Assembly: GCA_003228965.1 (NCBI GenBank)
Contig: QIGP01000392.1
Coordinates: 1 to 13,956, forward strand
Length of the DNA stretch: 13,956 nucleotides
Source of the DNA: Gammaproteobacteria bacterium
GTDB lineage: Bacteria; Pseudomonadota; Gammaproteobacteria; Steroidobacterales; SZUA-146
Direction of reading: 5' to 3'
The translations under genes and the position numbers were made by a program. Positions 7,790 through 13,555 of this stretch are shown one piece after another (the first letter of the stretch is position 1; every line of letters starts with the position of its first letter). The notes under the pieces were generated by a model that worked only from the letters and a program-made list of their open reading frames with translations, was not told the DNA's origin and searched no databases.

Positions 7790-8332
7790 CTACGCATCGG
7801 ATATAAACCAGTGCCACGGTTCATAGCTATATCCCTGCGAATTGTTCTGTGGGTACGACAAGCTAAATCCGAACGGTGAAGCGTTTTCACACAGCCACTG
7901 GAAAGCAGCTGTTGTCGCGAAATTGATTGATGCAGGCTCACAGCCCATGGTGCCAATGTCGAGCGCTCGTCCCGTGTGATGTTGACTGCAACCGGGCGGC
8001 GCCAAAACGCAAAACAGTTCTTCCAGAGACGCGCCAGCTTCAATGCGTCGATTGACGATTTCGAACTGACGCTCAAAGCTACGGAACCCGGAGATTAAAA
8101 TAAGTGACACATTGTCGTTGGCAGCAGCGGCTTTCATCGCTTTCCAGGAGTCGGCTGCAGCCCCGGTGAGTCGATGTTCAATTCCACTTTTACTCGTGTC
8201 GGCAACCACGAGTTCGCGCGCGTCGGCGTAACAAGGTAGGCCACGCGCCTCTAGAACTTGCGGATCGCCACCCAAAGCCAATATGCCTTGTTCCACCTTT
8301 TGTTGTAGGGAAAGGGACATATTCGGCATCAC
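7790..8332 (-). CDS. M15B-family D,D/L,D-carboxypeptidase-like peptidase
   Basis: This 180-residue zinc peptidase belongs to the VanY/LdcB group (MEROPS M15B), which trims the terminal D-alanine of peptidoglycan stem peptides. SGFRSFERQ at 81-89 is the substrate-binding strand. [10 protein letters not shown] at 116-125 is the SxHxxGxAxD zinc motif (His118, Asp125). EPWHW at 171-175 supplies the catalytic Glu and third zinc ligand His174. No signal peptide or membrane anchor is visible, which is odd for a cell-wall enzyme and suggests a cytoplasmic recycling role or non-classical export. The GTG at 8332 overlaps the upstream gene's TGA; ATGs at 8329 and 8320 are alternatives. Confidence 0.88.
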   Translation of the reverse strand: MMPNMSLSLQQKVEQGILALGGDPQVLEARGLPCYADARELVVADTSKSGIEHRLTGAAADSWKAMKAAAANDNVSLILISGFRSFERQFEIVNRRIEAGASLEELFCVLAPPGCSQHHTGRALDIGTMGCEPASINFATTAAFQWLCENASPFGFSLSYPQNNSQGYSYEPWHWFISDA

Positions 8333-8619
8333 GCACGATATTTGTTGTGTGTGTAATCTGCGATTTCACTGGTTAGTTGATCGGAATCGGGGTTTCTTGA
8401 ATTGACGCTAAAACCAACTTCAGTCGTCCACTCCAGACTAACCAACAGACTTCCAGAACTGTATTCCTGAAGCTTGTTGTCCGCAGTGTCCACAAACATC
8501 CCCTCAGGTTGAAGTTTAAATCGTCTCGACAAATTCTTGACAATTCGTGAGTAGCGGCCTGCACGTATGTCTTCAAAAGAAAACGTTGGCCTGCCGCTAA
8601 AGTCTTTTTGTTCTTTCAT
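8329..8619 (-). CDS. Unknown 96-residue protein coupled to the M15B peptidase
   Basis: I do not recognise this protein. It is hydrophilic, without signal peptide or membrane helix. It starts [34 protein letters not shown] and ends [12 protein letters not shown], with a predicted alpha/beta pattern including [17 protein letters not shown]. The ATG at 8619 has a weak GGA upstream. Its stop codon overlaps the peptidase start by four bases, so the two are probably made together. That pairing is the only hint of function. Confidence 0.65.
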   Translation of the reverse strand: MKEQKDFSGRPTFSFEDIRAGRYSRIVKNLSRRFKLQPEGMFVDTADNKLQEYSSGSLLVSLEWTTEVGFSVNSRNPDSDQLTSEIADYTHNKYRA

Positions 8620-8867
8620 GTATCCATAGTACCACTACATTCTTGAGATAAAAAAGGAAGTGGGTTTCACGAAAATTCTCTACTATCCAATTAGGTGGCT
8701 TTAAGTGTACAGCTGGTGGAAGGAACGTTGCTCGACACGAGTTCGGCCCATAGCTTAGAACATCGGGTTGCCGTTCTTTAGTAGTTTAGAAACTACCGGA
8801 ATTAGCTTCGACGGATCGGAATGGTAAAAGACCGGCGTGCTGGAATACGGCTGGTTCACCGACGCAG
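8620..8867. other. Intergenic stretch with one short palindrome
   Basis: No gene or RNA is evident. GTAGTTT-AG-AAACTAC at 8781-8796 is a perfect 7-base inverted repeat about 160 bases upstream of the 8329-8619 gene and 70 bases beyond the end of the next gene. It could be an operator or a weak terminator stem without a T-run. I see no convincing promoter. Confidence 0.3.
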
Positions 8868-9158
8868 CTAGGTTGTTGCTTCAACAACGTACTCAAAACC
8901 GTACCCTGTCATTCTGCCCCCTCGTTCTTCGAGCGCGACCTCGCCTTCGGGATCGAAAATTTGAAAAACATCCGCTACTCTCTCCCACTGTAACTCTCCG
9001 TGAGTCTGCAGTTTAAGCAGGAGCATTGATTCCCGGATTTTAGAGTTTTCTTCCTCGGCAGGTAACGAGCGAACAAGACACTCACCATAGTCGGGGCCAC
9101 CGGACAGAAAAATAAACCCCAGATGGTCACCCTCTCGATTTGAAACTGCGTATGACAT
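8868..9158 (-). CDS. Unknown 96-residue protein
   Basis: I do not recognise this product. It is acidic and soluble, starts MSYAVSNREGDHLGFIFLSGG and ends GYGFEYVVEATT, with no signal peptide, membrane helix or catalytic motif that I can see. The ATG at 9158 has CAGGTG four to five bases upstream, a good ribosome site, which supports it as a real gene. Its length, isolation and orientation resemble the single-gene integron cassettes to the right, so it may be an old cassette that has lost its attC. Confidence 0.6.
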   Translation of the reverse strand: MSYAVSNREGDHLGFIFLSGGPDYGECLVRSLPAEEENSKIRESMLLLKLQTHGELQWERVADVFQIFDPEGEVALEERGGRMTGYGFEYVVEATT

Positions 9159-9233
9159 CAGGCACCTGTCTTAGTGACATTAAAAGGACTACACGTTGCA
9201 TAGACATTTTGTAGACGAGCGGTCGAAATATGA

Positions 9234-9575
9234 CTACTCCTTAATCGAGCTCGTCCAATAGCTATTTACCGCTTGTTCTACCGTCTCATCGGTCTTGGAT
9301 TCGCAGTAAGCGCGGATGTACGCGGCAATGCGGTCGGGTTGTTGTCGTCTCAATTTGTCCGACTTTCCATCTACAGCGGCCGCGTGATTTAGACCACTCA
9401 GATACCCAAGGGTCCAGGAGTCGATATTGGAACCCAATGTTCCGCCGTCTTGTTGAACCATCGTGTAAATGGAGCACTTGGTGTTGCCGTAACCGAGTTG
9501 AGAAGAGCCGAACGCACTGGCGCTCACCAATGCCATCAGAGCAATCGTTGCTTTAACTTTAGTTTGTTTGGACAT
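9234..9575 (-). CDS. Secreted small protein, HdeA/Rap1a-like pattern
   Basis: The 113-residue product has a signal peptide (MSKQTKVKATIALMALVSAS, cut near AFG). The short mature domain has Cys34 and Cys91, the motif DSWTLGYLSGLNHAAA and a later IAAYIRAYCES followed by a helix. This arrangement (Cys, W-x-x-GY-x-x-G, then YC near the C-terminus) resembles small periplasmic helical proteins of the HdeA or Rap1a/Tai type, which act as acid chaperones or immunity proteins. The match is by pattern only. I chose the ATG at 9575 because AAGGAA is six bases upstream and the signal peptide begins there; the frame runs on to 9680. Confidence 0.7.
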   Translation of the reverse strand: MSKQTKVKATIALMALVSASAFGSSQLGYGNTKCSIYTMVQQDGGTLGSNIDSWTLGYLSGLNHAAAVDGKSDKLRRQQPDRIAAYIRAYCESKTDETVEQAVNSYWTSSIKE

Positions 9576-9853
9576 GGAATTTCCTTCGTGGGGTAGTTGT
9601 GATGACTTGTCGCTACTGACCGAGGGGCCACCGCGTGTGTGCATTGTGCGAGTAATTCGAGTGTTAAGTAGGCGTCTCATCCATTGACTCTAACAGTTCC
9701 TCGATGTAACGATACCGGCGTCGATGAATTGGGAGTCAATCAATCCAGGAGACATGGTCTCTGTAATGTGAAACGGCAAACACGTGTAGTCGTGGTTGCA
9801 ACGATTCGCCACATGGGCGCTGCTGTAAACCCGGTACTATATTTACATTGAAG
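9576..9853. other. Intergenic stretch with possible eroded attC
   Basis: No gene is visible. ATTGACTC at 9683-9690 and GAGTCAAT at 9733-9740 are inverted repeats spanning 58 bases. At 9791-9816 GGTTGCA..GATTCG resembles the L''-R'' end of the attC family (GGTTGCATTGATTCGTTATG at 10547-10566). These may be remains of a recombination site for the 9854-10465 gene. Confidence 0.3.
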
Positions 9854-10465
9854 TTAGAAATCTGCTTTGTCTTTAAGTCGAATGTTCACATTAATGTGCT
9901 GAACGTTATCAACGGTACGAACCTCTCTGACCCCACCGAACTCTCCGGCTTCTTTTGATCGCCGATGCTGAACTTCGGTAACCAGAAGATCGTCTGAAAA
10001 GAAAATTTTTGTAGCCCATTGGCGTCCGAAGTTGGCAGAGTCAAGCGTGAAGTGAATATGAGACCCTTCCCTGCCAAGGTGATCGGGAGCCGGTCGAATA
10101 GTTTGGAATTCGAAGCGCCCATCGTCGTCCGTTTTTACCCAACCCTGGAGTTTCCAGGTCGTGAGAGAACGGTCGCCAGGACCGAACTCGAAGCCGTCGT
10201 TGTCTCTATGATAGGCGTGCACGACAACTCCACTCGCCGATGTTCCGTCGGGGCTCAATAGCCGACCGTGAATGATCAACGGACTACCCGGTTCTTTCTC
10301 AGCTGTAATTCTACCACTAGGCGTCAAAATCAGGGGTCGGCTCTTTGCACTCTCGTTCCAGCTCTTTAGCCAAACTGGATCAGCTTCGCCATAGCTGTTG
10401 GTAGTGGTGAGTGTCATCCCTACCAGAGTTAGAATGCCGAATAAGTCTGTTTGTCGTATTTTCAT
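9854..10465 (-). CDS. Secreted intradiol-dioxygenase-fold protein lacking Tyr iron ligands
   Basis: This 203-residue protein has an N-terminal signal peptide (hydrophobic FGILTLVGMTLTTT, cut near SYG). Its beta-sandwich matches intradiol ring-cleavage dioxygenases (protocatechuate / catechol 1,2-type): IHGRLLSPDGTSASGVVVHAYH at about 65-86, then TDDDGRFEFQTIRPAP at 112-127 and SHIHF at 135-139. The two ligand histidines (136, 138) remain. The tyrosine usually found after WQADxxG is Phe92, and the tyrosine of RPAPY is Asp128. Without both tyrosines a normal ferric site is unlikely, so this may be a binding or structural relative or use a different metal. The ATG at 10465 lies at the edge of the last clear attC with no good ribosome site, as expected for the next cassette gene. 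Confidence 0.82.
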   Translation of the reverse strand: MKIRQTDLFGILTLVGMTLTTTNSYGEADPVWLKSWNESAKSRPLILTPSGRITAEKEPGSPLIIHGRLLSPDGTSASGVVVHAYHRDNDGFEFGPGDRSLTTWKLQGWVKTDDDGRFEFQTIRPAPDHLGREGSHIHFTLDSANFGRQWATKIFFSDDLLVTEVQHRRSKEAGEFGGVREVRTVDNVQHINVNIRLKDKADF

Positions 10466-10469
10466 GATT

Positions 10470-10567
10470 TGTTTAGGTCCGCAGTAGGCTGCACAAGGTC
10501 GGCCGCGGCTAAATGACGACTATAAGAACACAGGTTTGGAACCGCTGGTTGCATTGATTCGTTATGT
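10470..10567 (-). repeat. attC site 1 (last clear attC; R' end degenerate)
   Basis: On the minus strand the site begins with R'' CATAAC at the stop codon of the 10562-10879 gene, continues ATGCAACC (L''), keeps the variable-centre motif TGTGTTCTTATAGTCGTC, and reaches GCCGCGGCC (L'). The R' end reads GACCTAAAC instead of GTTAT, so the recombination point is altered. This is the distal boundary of the recognisable array. Confidence 0.75.
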
Positions 10568-10879
10568 GTCGTCTTCAAATATTTCGTCCAACACTCCATA
10601 CACATACTCATGTAAATTGGCACTATATCCGGGATAGAACGCAATTTTCTCATCTTCACTGAACGCCAGTACAGGCGTGTATACCTTTCCTGCTACCTCA
10701 AATGCTGATGAACCATCGAGCTGGGCACAAACGTTAAAAACAATTGTGCCGCACACGTCTTTAATACTTTCCTCAGATAGTCCGCCTTCTTCGAGGCTTC
10801 GCTTAACCGTCAGAATGAAATCCCCTACGAACCAAGGCTGAAGATCGTCGAACTTTCCTTCGTTTACTACAAAGTCCAC
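10562..10879 (-). CDS. Integron cassette gene, unknown 105-residue protein
   Basis: I do not recognise this protein. It is acidic, without signal peptide, and carries GTIVFNVCAQLDGSS, a VYTPVLAFSEDE strand and a C-terminal HEYVYGVLDEIFEDDT. It looks like a compact alpha/beta domain. The start is GTG at 10879 with GAGGTG five bases upstream, an excellent ribosome site placed within about 20 bases of the upstream attC R' point. The TAA stop overlaps R'' of attC 1. One gene tightly fitted between two attC sites defines a classic cassette. Confidence 0.75.
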   Translation of the reverse strand: MDFVVNEGKFDDLQPWFVGDFILTVKRSLEEGGLSEESIKDVCGTIVFNVCAQLDGSSAFEVAGKVYTPVLAFSEDEKIAFYPGYSANLHEYVYGVLDEIFEDDT

Positions 10880-10897
10880 ATATCACCTCTGGATAGA

Positions 10898-10983
10898 CCT
10901 CTAACGATTATGATCAGCGCGGCTGAACCACGACTTAAAAAAACGCAAACCCAGACCGGACGATTGCATCTATTCATTATGTG
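10898..10983 (-). repeat. attC site 2
   Basis: Minus strand: R'' CACATAAT at the stop of the 10977-11336 gene, L'' GCAATCG, the shared centre, L' CGCGCTGATC, and R' CGTTAGAG (six of seven bases of GTTRRRY). It is more diverged than copies 3 to 6 but collinear with them over its length. Confidence 0.8.
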
Positions 10984-11336
10984 GCATTTTGCGCTGCCTC
11001 TGCAAGTTCACCGACGATATATTCTGACAAAGGTAGTGATAATTTGGTTCGTAACAACTCTGTTACATCTATTTCTGTAAGCATAAAGCCATTTAGTTTG
11101 AGCGAAATCCGTGAGTCTTCATAGTTCATTCTATCTGTCCACCAGACTCGATCAAATTGGACGATGAAATTGGCGGATGGTTGACTAGCTCTTCTTAACT
11201 TCACCAAAGCTGGCGCATAGGCATTGCCTGGTTCGAAGTGATCGGAGACTTCGAGTTCCATCATAGCGAATGCATCGTTAAACGAATTAACAAAGTTCGG
11301 ATCGTTGAGTAATCGATAGGGTTTAAGAATACTCAT
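10977..11336 (-). CDS. Integron cassette gene, unknown 119-residue protein
   Basis: I do not recognise this protein. It is soluble, without signal peptide, with a helical start (LNDPNFVNSFNDAFAMMELEV), a middle beta region (ANFIVQFDRVWWTDR, SRISLKLNGFML) and a C-terminal helix. The ATG at 11336 is only three bases beyond R' of the upstream attC (GTTATATGGCATG), leaving no room for a ribosome site of its own. Translation must rely on sequence inside the attC or be leader-independent. The TAA stop overlaps R'' of attC 2. Confidence 0.7.
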   Translation of the reverse strand: MSILKPYRLLNDPNFVNSFNDAFAMMELEVSDHFEPGNAYAPALVKLRRASQPSANFIVQFDRVWWTDRMNYEDSRISLKLNGFMLTEIDVTELLRTKLSLPLSEYIVGELAEAAQNAT

Positions 11337-11339
11337 GCC

Positions 11340-11418
11340 ATATAACTATTAAGGTCAGCCGCAACTGAACCACGACTAGAAGAACACAAACCTGAAACCG
11401 TCGGTTGCATTGTTATGG
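11340..11418 (-). repeat. attC site 3
   Basis: Minus strand: R'' CCATAAC, spacer AATG, L'' CAACCG, centre with GTTTGTGTTCTTCTAGTCGTGGTT, L' GCGGCTGAC, spacer CTTAATA, R' GTTATAT. R''/R' and L''/L' pair to form the attC stem with unpaired bases. It lies about 35 bases after the stop of the 11454-11681 gene. Confidence 0.85.
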
Positions 11419-11453
11419 GGCGGGGCGCTTAACAAACAATATTGCCGCATGAT

Positions 11454-11681
11454 TTATTTTCTTAATTTCGCAATCAATGGTTGAATTAGTATTACACCTG
11501 CTGCCACCAGGCCCACGAGCTGAAATGGCCAGCGCACAGCGTCTCTAACCGGCTCTTGAGCTCCTTCCACCTGCACTCCAGTTGGTATCAACGAAAACAT
11601 TGCGGGAAATATCTGAGCAAAAAACAAATAGCTGGAGAAGGCGAATACGAAAGTCACAATCCACAATTTTCTTTTTTTCAT
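11454..11681 (-). CDS. Integron cassette gene, small two-helix membrane protein
   Basis: A 75-residue protein with two hydrophobic segments. Residues about 5-25 (LWIVTFVFAFSSYLFFAQIF) follow a basic KKRK start, and about 53-70 (FQLVGLVAAGVILIQPLI) end before a basic LRK tail, giving an N-in/C-in hairpin with a short acidic external loop. I do not recognise the family. The ATG at 11681 has AAGG about ten bases upstream; a TTG three codons earlier is less likely. Small membrane proteins of this kind are common in integron cassettes. Confidence 0.7.
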   Translation of the reverse strand: MKKRKLWIVTFVFAFSSYLFFAQIFPAMFSLIPTGVQVEGAQEPVRDAVRWPFQLVGLVAAGVILIQPLIAKLRK

Positions 11682-11708
11682 ACGAATCAATCCTTTCAGT
11701 CTTTATGC

Positions 11709-11793
11709 CATATAGCCATTAAAATTTGCCGTGACTGGACGACGACTAGTAGAACACAAACTCAAAACCGTCGGTTGCATTGATTTGTTAAGT
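11709..11793 (-). repeat. attC site 4
   Basis: Minus strand: R'' CTTAACA, then AATCAATGCAACCGACGG (L''), centre GTTTGTGTTCTACTAGTCGTCG, a weaker L' (CACGGCAAAT) and R' GGCTATAT, one change from GTTATAT. It follows the brnA stop by a few bases. Confidence 0.82.
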
Positions 11794-11796
11794 CGA

Positions 11797-12063
11797 TTAC
11801 CCAACTTTTTTGAGTTCCTCACGGAGAATCTTTCGAAGAGTCTTAGCATCAACTGGGGGCTCTGCTTCAGAGACGGCATCACGTAAGGCGCCGTTAATAA
11901 GGGTTTGATATCCACGACCGAGTTTCTCAGCGCGTTCGCGGAAGGCACCTATCACTTCGTCATCAAGATAGATTGTAATTCGGGTTTTACCCACGTCCTT
12001 AATAACAGGGCCTCGTTTAGCCTCACTAAATTCGTATTCCTTCTTCATAAGCTTTTCGTTCAT
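11797..12063 (-). CDS. brnA: BrnA-family ribbon-helix-helix antitoxin
   Basis: The 88-residue product matches BrnA, the DNA-binding antitoxin of type II BrnT/BrnA modules. RITIYLDDEVIGAF is the beta strand and first helix of the ribbon-helix-helix, and GRGYQTLINGALRDAV is the hallmark second helix. A charged C-terminal tail (AKTLRKILREELKKV) would wrap the toxin. Two starts are possible, ATG 12063 or ATG 12048 (MKKEYEF); both overlap the end of brnT, the standard brnT-brnA order. The frame is intact. It would normally repress its own promoter. Its partner toxin is broken, so it is an orphan or solitary repressor now. Confidence 0.9.
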   Translation of the reverse strand: MNEKLMKKEYEFSEAKRGPVIKDVGKTRITIYLDDEVIGAFRERAEKLGRGYQTLINGALRDAVSEAEPPVDAKTLRKILREELKKVG

Positions 12064-12306
12064 GCCTCGTTGCTGGTCGAGCGAATATCAAACGAATTGA
12101 TTCTCCACGATAGGTATACGAAACAAACACAATTCGATCAAGAGCATCCGATCCAACTAGTACGAACCTATCTTCTGCGTTTGAATTTGTATCAGGCATT
12201 GTAAAGAGCAAACTGATCATAGAATGCAGGCTCCACATCTGAGAAGCGAATTCCGTGCTTCGAGTGGTTGCTTTACGGCTTTGGCAGAATCCCATTCAAC
12301 CTTCAT
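12026..12306 (-). pseudogene. brnT: BrnT-family toxin, broken by two frameshifts
   Basis: BrnT is a RelE-fold ribonuclease toxin. Reading from the ATG at 12306 gives MKVEWDSAKAVK, the typical BrnT N-terminus. After that the family sequence continues one base later in another frame (NHSKHGIRFSDVEPAFYDQF), and after ALYNA it shifts by one base again into the frame of PDTNSNAEDRFVLVG ... IRLIFARPATRHERKAYEEGIRI, which ends at the stop at 12026. Each break equals one extra base (near 12270 and 12200). The three pieces together make a normal-length toxin of about 92 residues, so this is a recently disabled gene or carries sequencing errors. The C-terminal piece alone could start at ATG 12199. Confidence 0.85.
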
Positions 12307-12318
12307 TTATGAGTGTGT

Positions 12319-12340
12319 GCATAATATATGCATATGTCAA
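12319..12340 (-). promoter_or_regulatory. Probable brnTA promoter/operator
   Basis: GCATA-ATA-TATGC (12319-12331) overlaps the perfect palindrome ATATGCATAT (12326-12335). On the minus strand TTGACA (12335-12340) is a perfect -35. The -10 at the ideal spacing is weak (CACACT). Palindromes over the promoter, just upstream of the toxin start at 12306, are what BrnA autorepression would need. Confidence 0.5.
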
Positions 12341-12363
12341 TGCTACGAAACTCGGGAAAAAGC

Positions 12364-12468
12364 GATATAACTATTAAGATCATAGAACTGAAACTAAATC
12401 TCAGTCGGACGCTGAAGAAACAACGCTTGAAAAAGAAAAGAAAACGTTTTCGAAAGATCAGACTGCGG
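12364..12468 (-). other. Gene-less mini-cassette between two attC R' ends
   Basis: The 17-base string tataactattaagatca occurs at 12366-12382 and again at 12469-12485 in attC 5, 103 bases apart. The first copy is followed by sequence that no longer resembles the attC centre and has no L''/R'' end. This leaves a cassette-sized unit with a normal R' boundary on each side, no reading frame, and an A/G-rich stretch with the palindrome AAAACGTTTT at 12441-12450. Confidence 0.5.
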
Positions 12469-12544
12469 TATAACTATTAAGATCAGCCGCGGCTGAACTA
12501 CGACTATAAAAACACAAACCTAAAACCGTCGGTTGCATTGGTTT
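12469..12544 (-). repeat. attC site 5, interrupted by a group II intron at R''
   Basis: Minus strand: L'' CAACCGACGG, centre GTTTGTGTTTTTATAGTCGTAG, L' GCCGCGGCTGATC, spacer TTAATA, R' GTTATAC. TCAGCCGCGGCTGA is a 14-base palindrome. R'' would complete as GATAAAAC if the intron at 12545-13063 were removed. It belongs to the RelE cassette. Confidence 0.85.
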
Positions 12545-13063
12545 GTGTACGCCCAGCATGGGCATTGAACTAATGGGGTGTAAGTCCCCTGTAGAAAGAT
12601 CACCGTCGAAAGCCATGTTGTGGTTAGACGATAACTACTAGCGAAGGGCAAGGGCCAACCCGCGAGGGGCGGTCTGAAGGAAGCCGGACGCAAAACTGCG
12701 AGCTGATGAACAAGAACATCATAAAACTAAGAGAGCGAACTAATGAAACCGATAGCGCCATCGGGGGTAACTCCGGCGGTGATTGAGTAGAAGTCAGCAG
12801 ACGGCATAGTAGTCAAAGGCCCAGTGTAATGGCTGGGACACGGTGAAGGCCTGAACCTGAAGATCAGTGAGGAGCCTGTGCAGCTCAGTTACTTCGTGCC
12901 CGACCGGGTTTGGGAGTACTGGCGCAAAAGCAGAAACCAGCATTGGGGTAAGTCGGAGCTAATCGGCCAGCTTACTTTAAAACATTTTCAGGAAACGCCC
13001 TGTGCGGACCCGCGTGCAGGGTGTTGAGGGGACTGAGGGGTTAGAGACGCTCGGCTACCCGAT
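12545..13063 (+). mobile_element. Group IIC-attC intron, reverse transcriptase deleted
   Basis: The 5' end GTGTACGCCCAGCATGGGC, followed by the long folded domain I (AAGGGCAAGGGCCAACCCGCGAGGGG, GCGAGCTGATGAACAAGAACATC and similar), is recognisable as a bacterial class C group II intron of the attC-targeting lineage. Domain V is the hairpin CGCCCTG/CAGGGTG at 12996-13023; its CGC is the class C catalytic triad. Domain VI follows, with a candidate branch adenosine at 13057, seven bases from the 3' end. The intron is antisense to the cassettes, as this lineage always is. Only about 150 bases lie between domains I-III and V, so the usual intron-encoded protein of about 400 residues is missing. 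It could splice only with a maturase supplied elsewhere. Exact ends are inferred from the flanking attC. Confidence 0.85.
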
Positions 13064-13329
13064 TATCTAGCACGATAAATTTCCTTTCTATCGCCAACTT
13101 TGATAACGGTTACAATGAGCTTCCTATCTTGAAGCTCGTACACGATCCTATAGTTTCCCTGGCGAATTCGATACAGATTATTGCCAGACAGCTTCTTGCA
13201 ACCTGGAGGACGCGGCTGCTCGGCGAGACCTTGAATTTTTTTAGCGATACGCTGTCGATCTTTTCTTGTTTTTATAGCCTTTAGCTCTTTTACTGCCGAA
13301 GGTTTTATTAAAAGTTCATATCGTGCCAT
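13063..13329 (-). CDS. RelE/ParE-superfamily toxin
   Basis: An 88-residue type II toxin of the RelE/StbE group, an mRNA interferase acting on translating ribosomes. It starts with the typical strand YELLIKPSAVKELKAI, has the basic helix RKDRQRIAKKIQGL, then PRPPGCKKLSGNNLYRIRQGNYRIVYEL and ends VIKVGDRKEIYR, with the conserved Arg residues and C-terminal Tyr of the active site. The frame is intact. Its start at 13329 overlaps the antitoxin gene by 14 bases, so it is made by coupled translation. Its TAA stop straddles the intron insertion point and is kept whether or not the intron is present. TA cassettes are known to stabilise large integron arrays. Confidence 0.92.
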   Translation of the reverse strand: MARYELLIKPSAVKELKAIKTRKDRQRIAKKIQGLAEQPRPPGCKKLSGNNLYRIRQGNYRIVYELQDRKLIVTVIKVGDRKEIYRAR

Positions 13330-13549
13330 TTTGCTTGAGTTCTTTCAGAACATCGGCAAAAGGCATATCTGGCTCAGCCACCCTATTTTTATAAGCTTCC
13401 AAGTCTTCCGCATCTTCCATAAGACTTAACTGCACAGCTTCGTTTACCAAATCTGACATAGACCTATCAGTCTCTGCGGATTTTACCCGTAATGCTTGAT
13501 GGACAGCCGGATCGAAATAGACCGTTGCTCTTTTTTGTGGATCTGACAT
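13316..13549 (-). CDS. Ribbon-helix-helix antitoxin of the RelE-type pair
   Basis: The 77-residue product begins with a CopG/RelB-like ribbon-helix-helix: RATVYFDPAVHQALRVKSAETDRSMSDLVNEAVQ (residues about 7-40). An acidic C-terminal tail (EDAEDLEAYKNR, DMPFADVLKEL) would bind and neutralise the toxin. It precedes the toxin and overlaps it by 14 bases, the usual order. The ATG at 13549 has no ribosome site and lies about where transcription should begin, so the mRNA may be leaderless. Confidence 0.9.
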   Translation of the reverse strand: MSDPQKRATVYFDPAVHQALRVKSAETDRSMSDLVNEAVQLSLMEDAEDLEAYKNRVAEPDMPFADVLKELKQNGTI

Positions 13550-13555
13550 GACATC

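Noticed and set aside
11703..11948. Minus-strand frame with MQPTVLSLCSTSRRP at its end
   Set aside because: MQPT-type peptides are translations of the attC repeat itself; the same applies to the frame at 10462-10659. The real gene here is brnA.
12862..13000. Short plus-strand frame (EEPVQLSYFVPDRVWEYW) within the intron as a maturase remnant
   Set aside because: It shows no reverse transcriptase motif that I can recognise and is far too short; it may be only domain IV sequence.
12545..13063. A riboswitch or ordinary small RNA
   Set aside because: The 5' end, domain V and domain VI together fit a group IIC intron, which explains the whole structured block.
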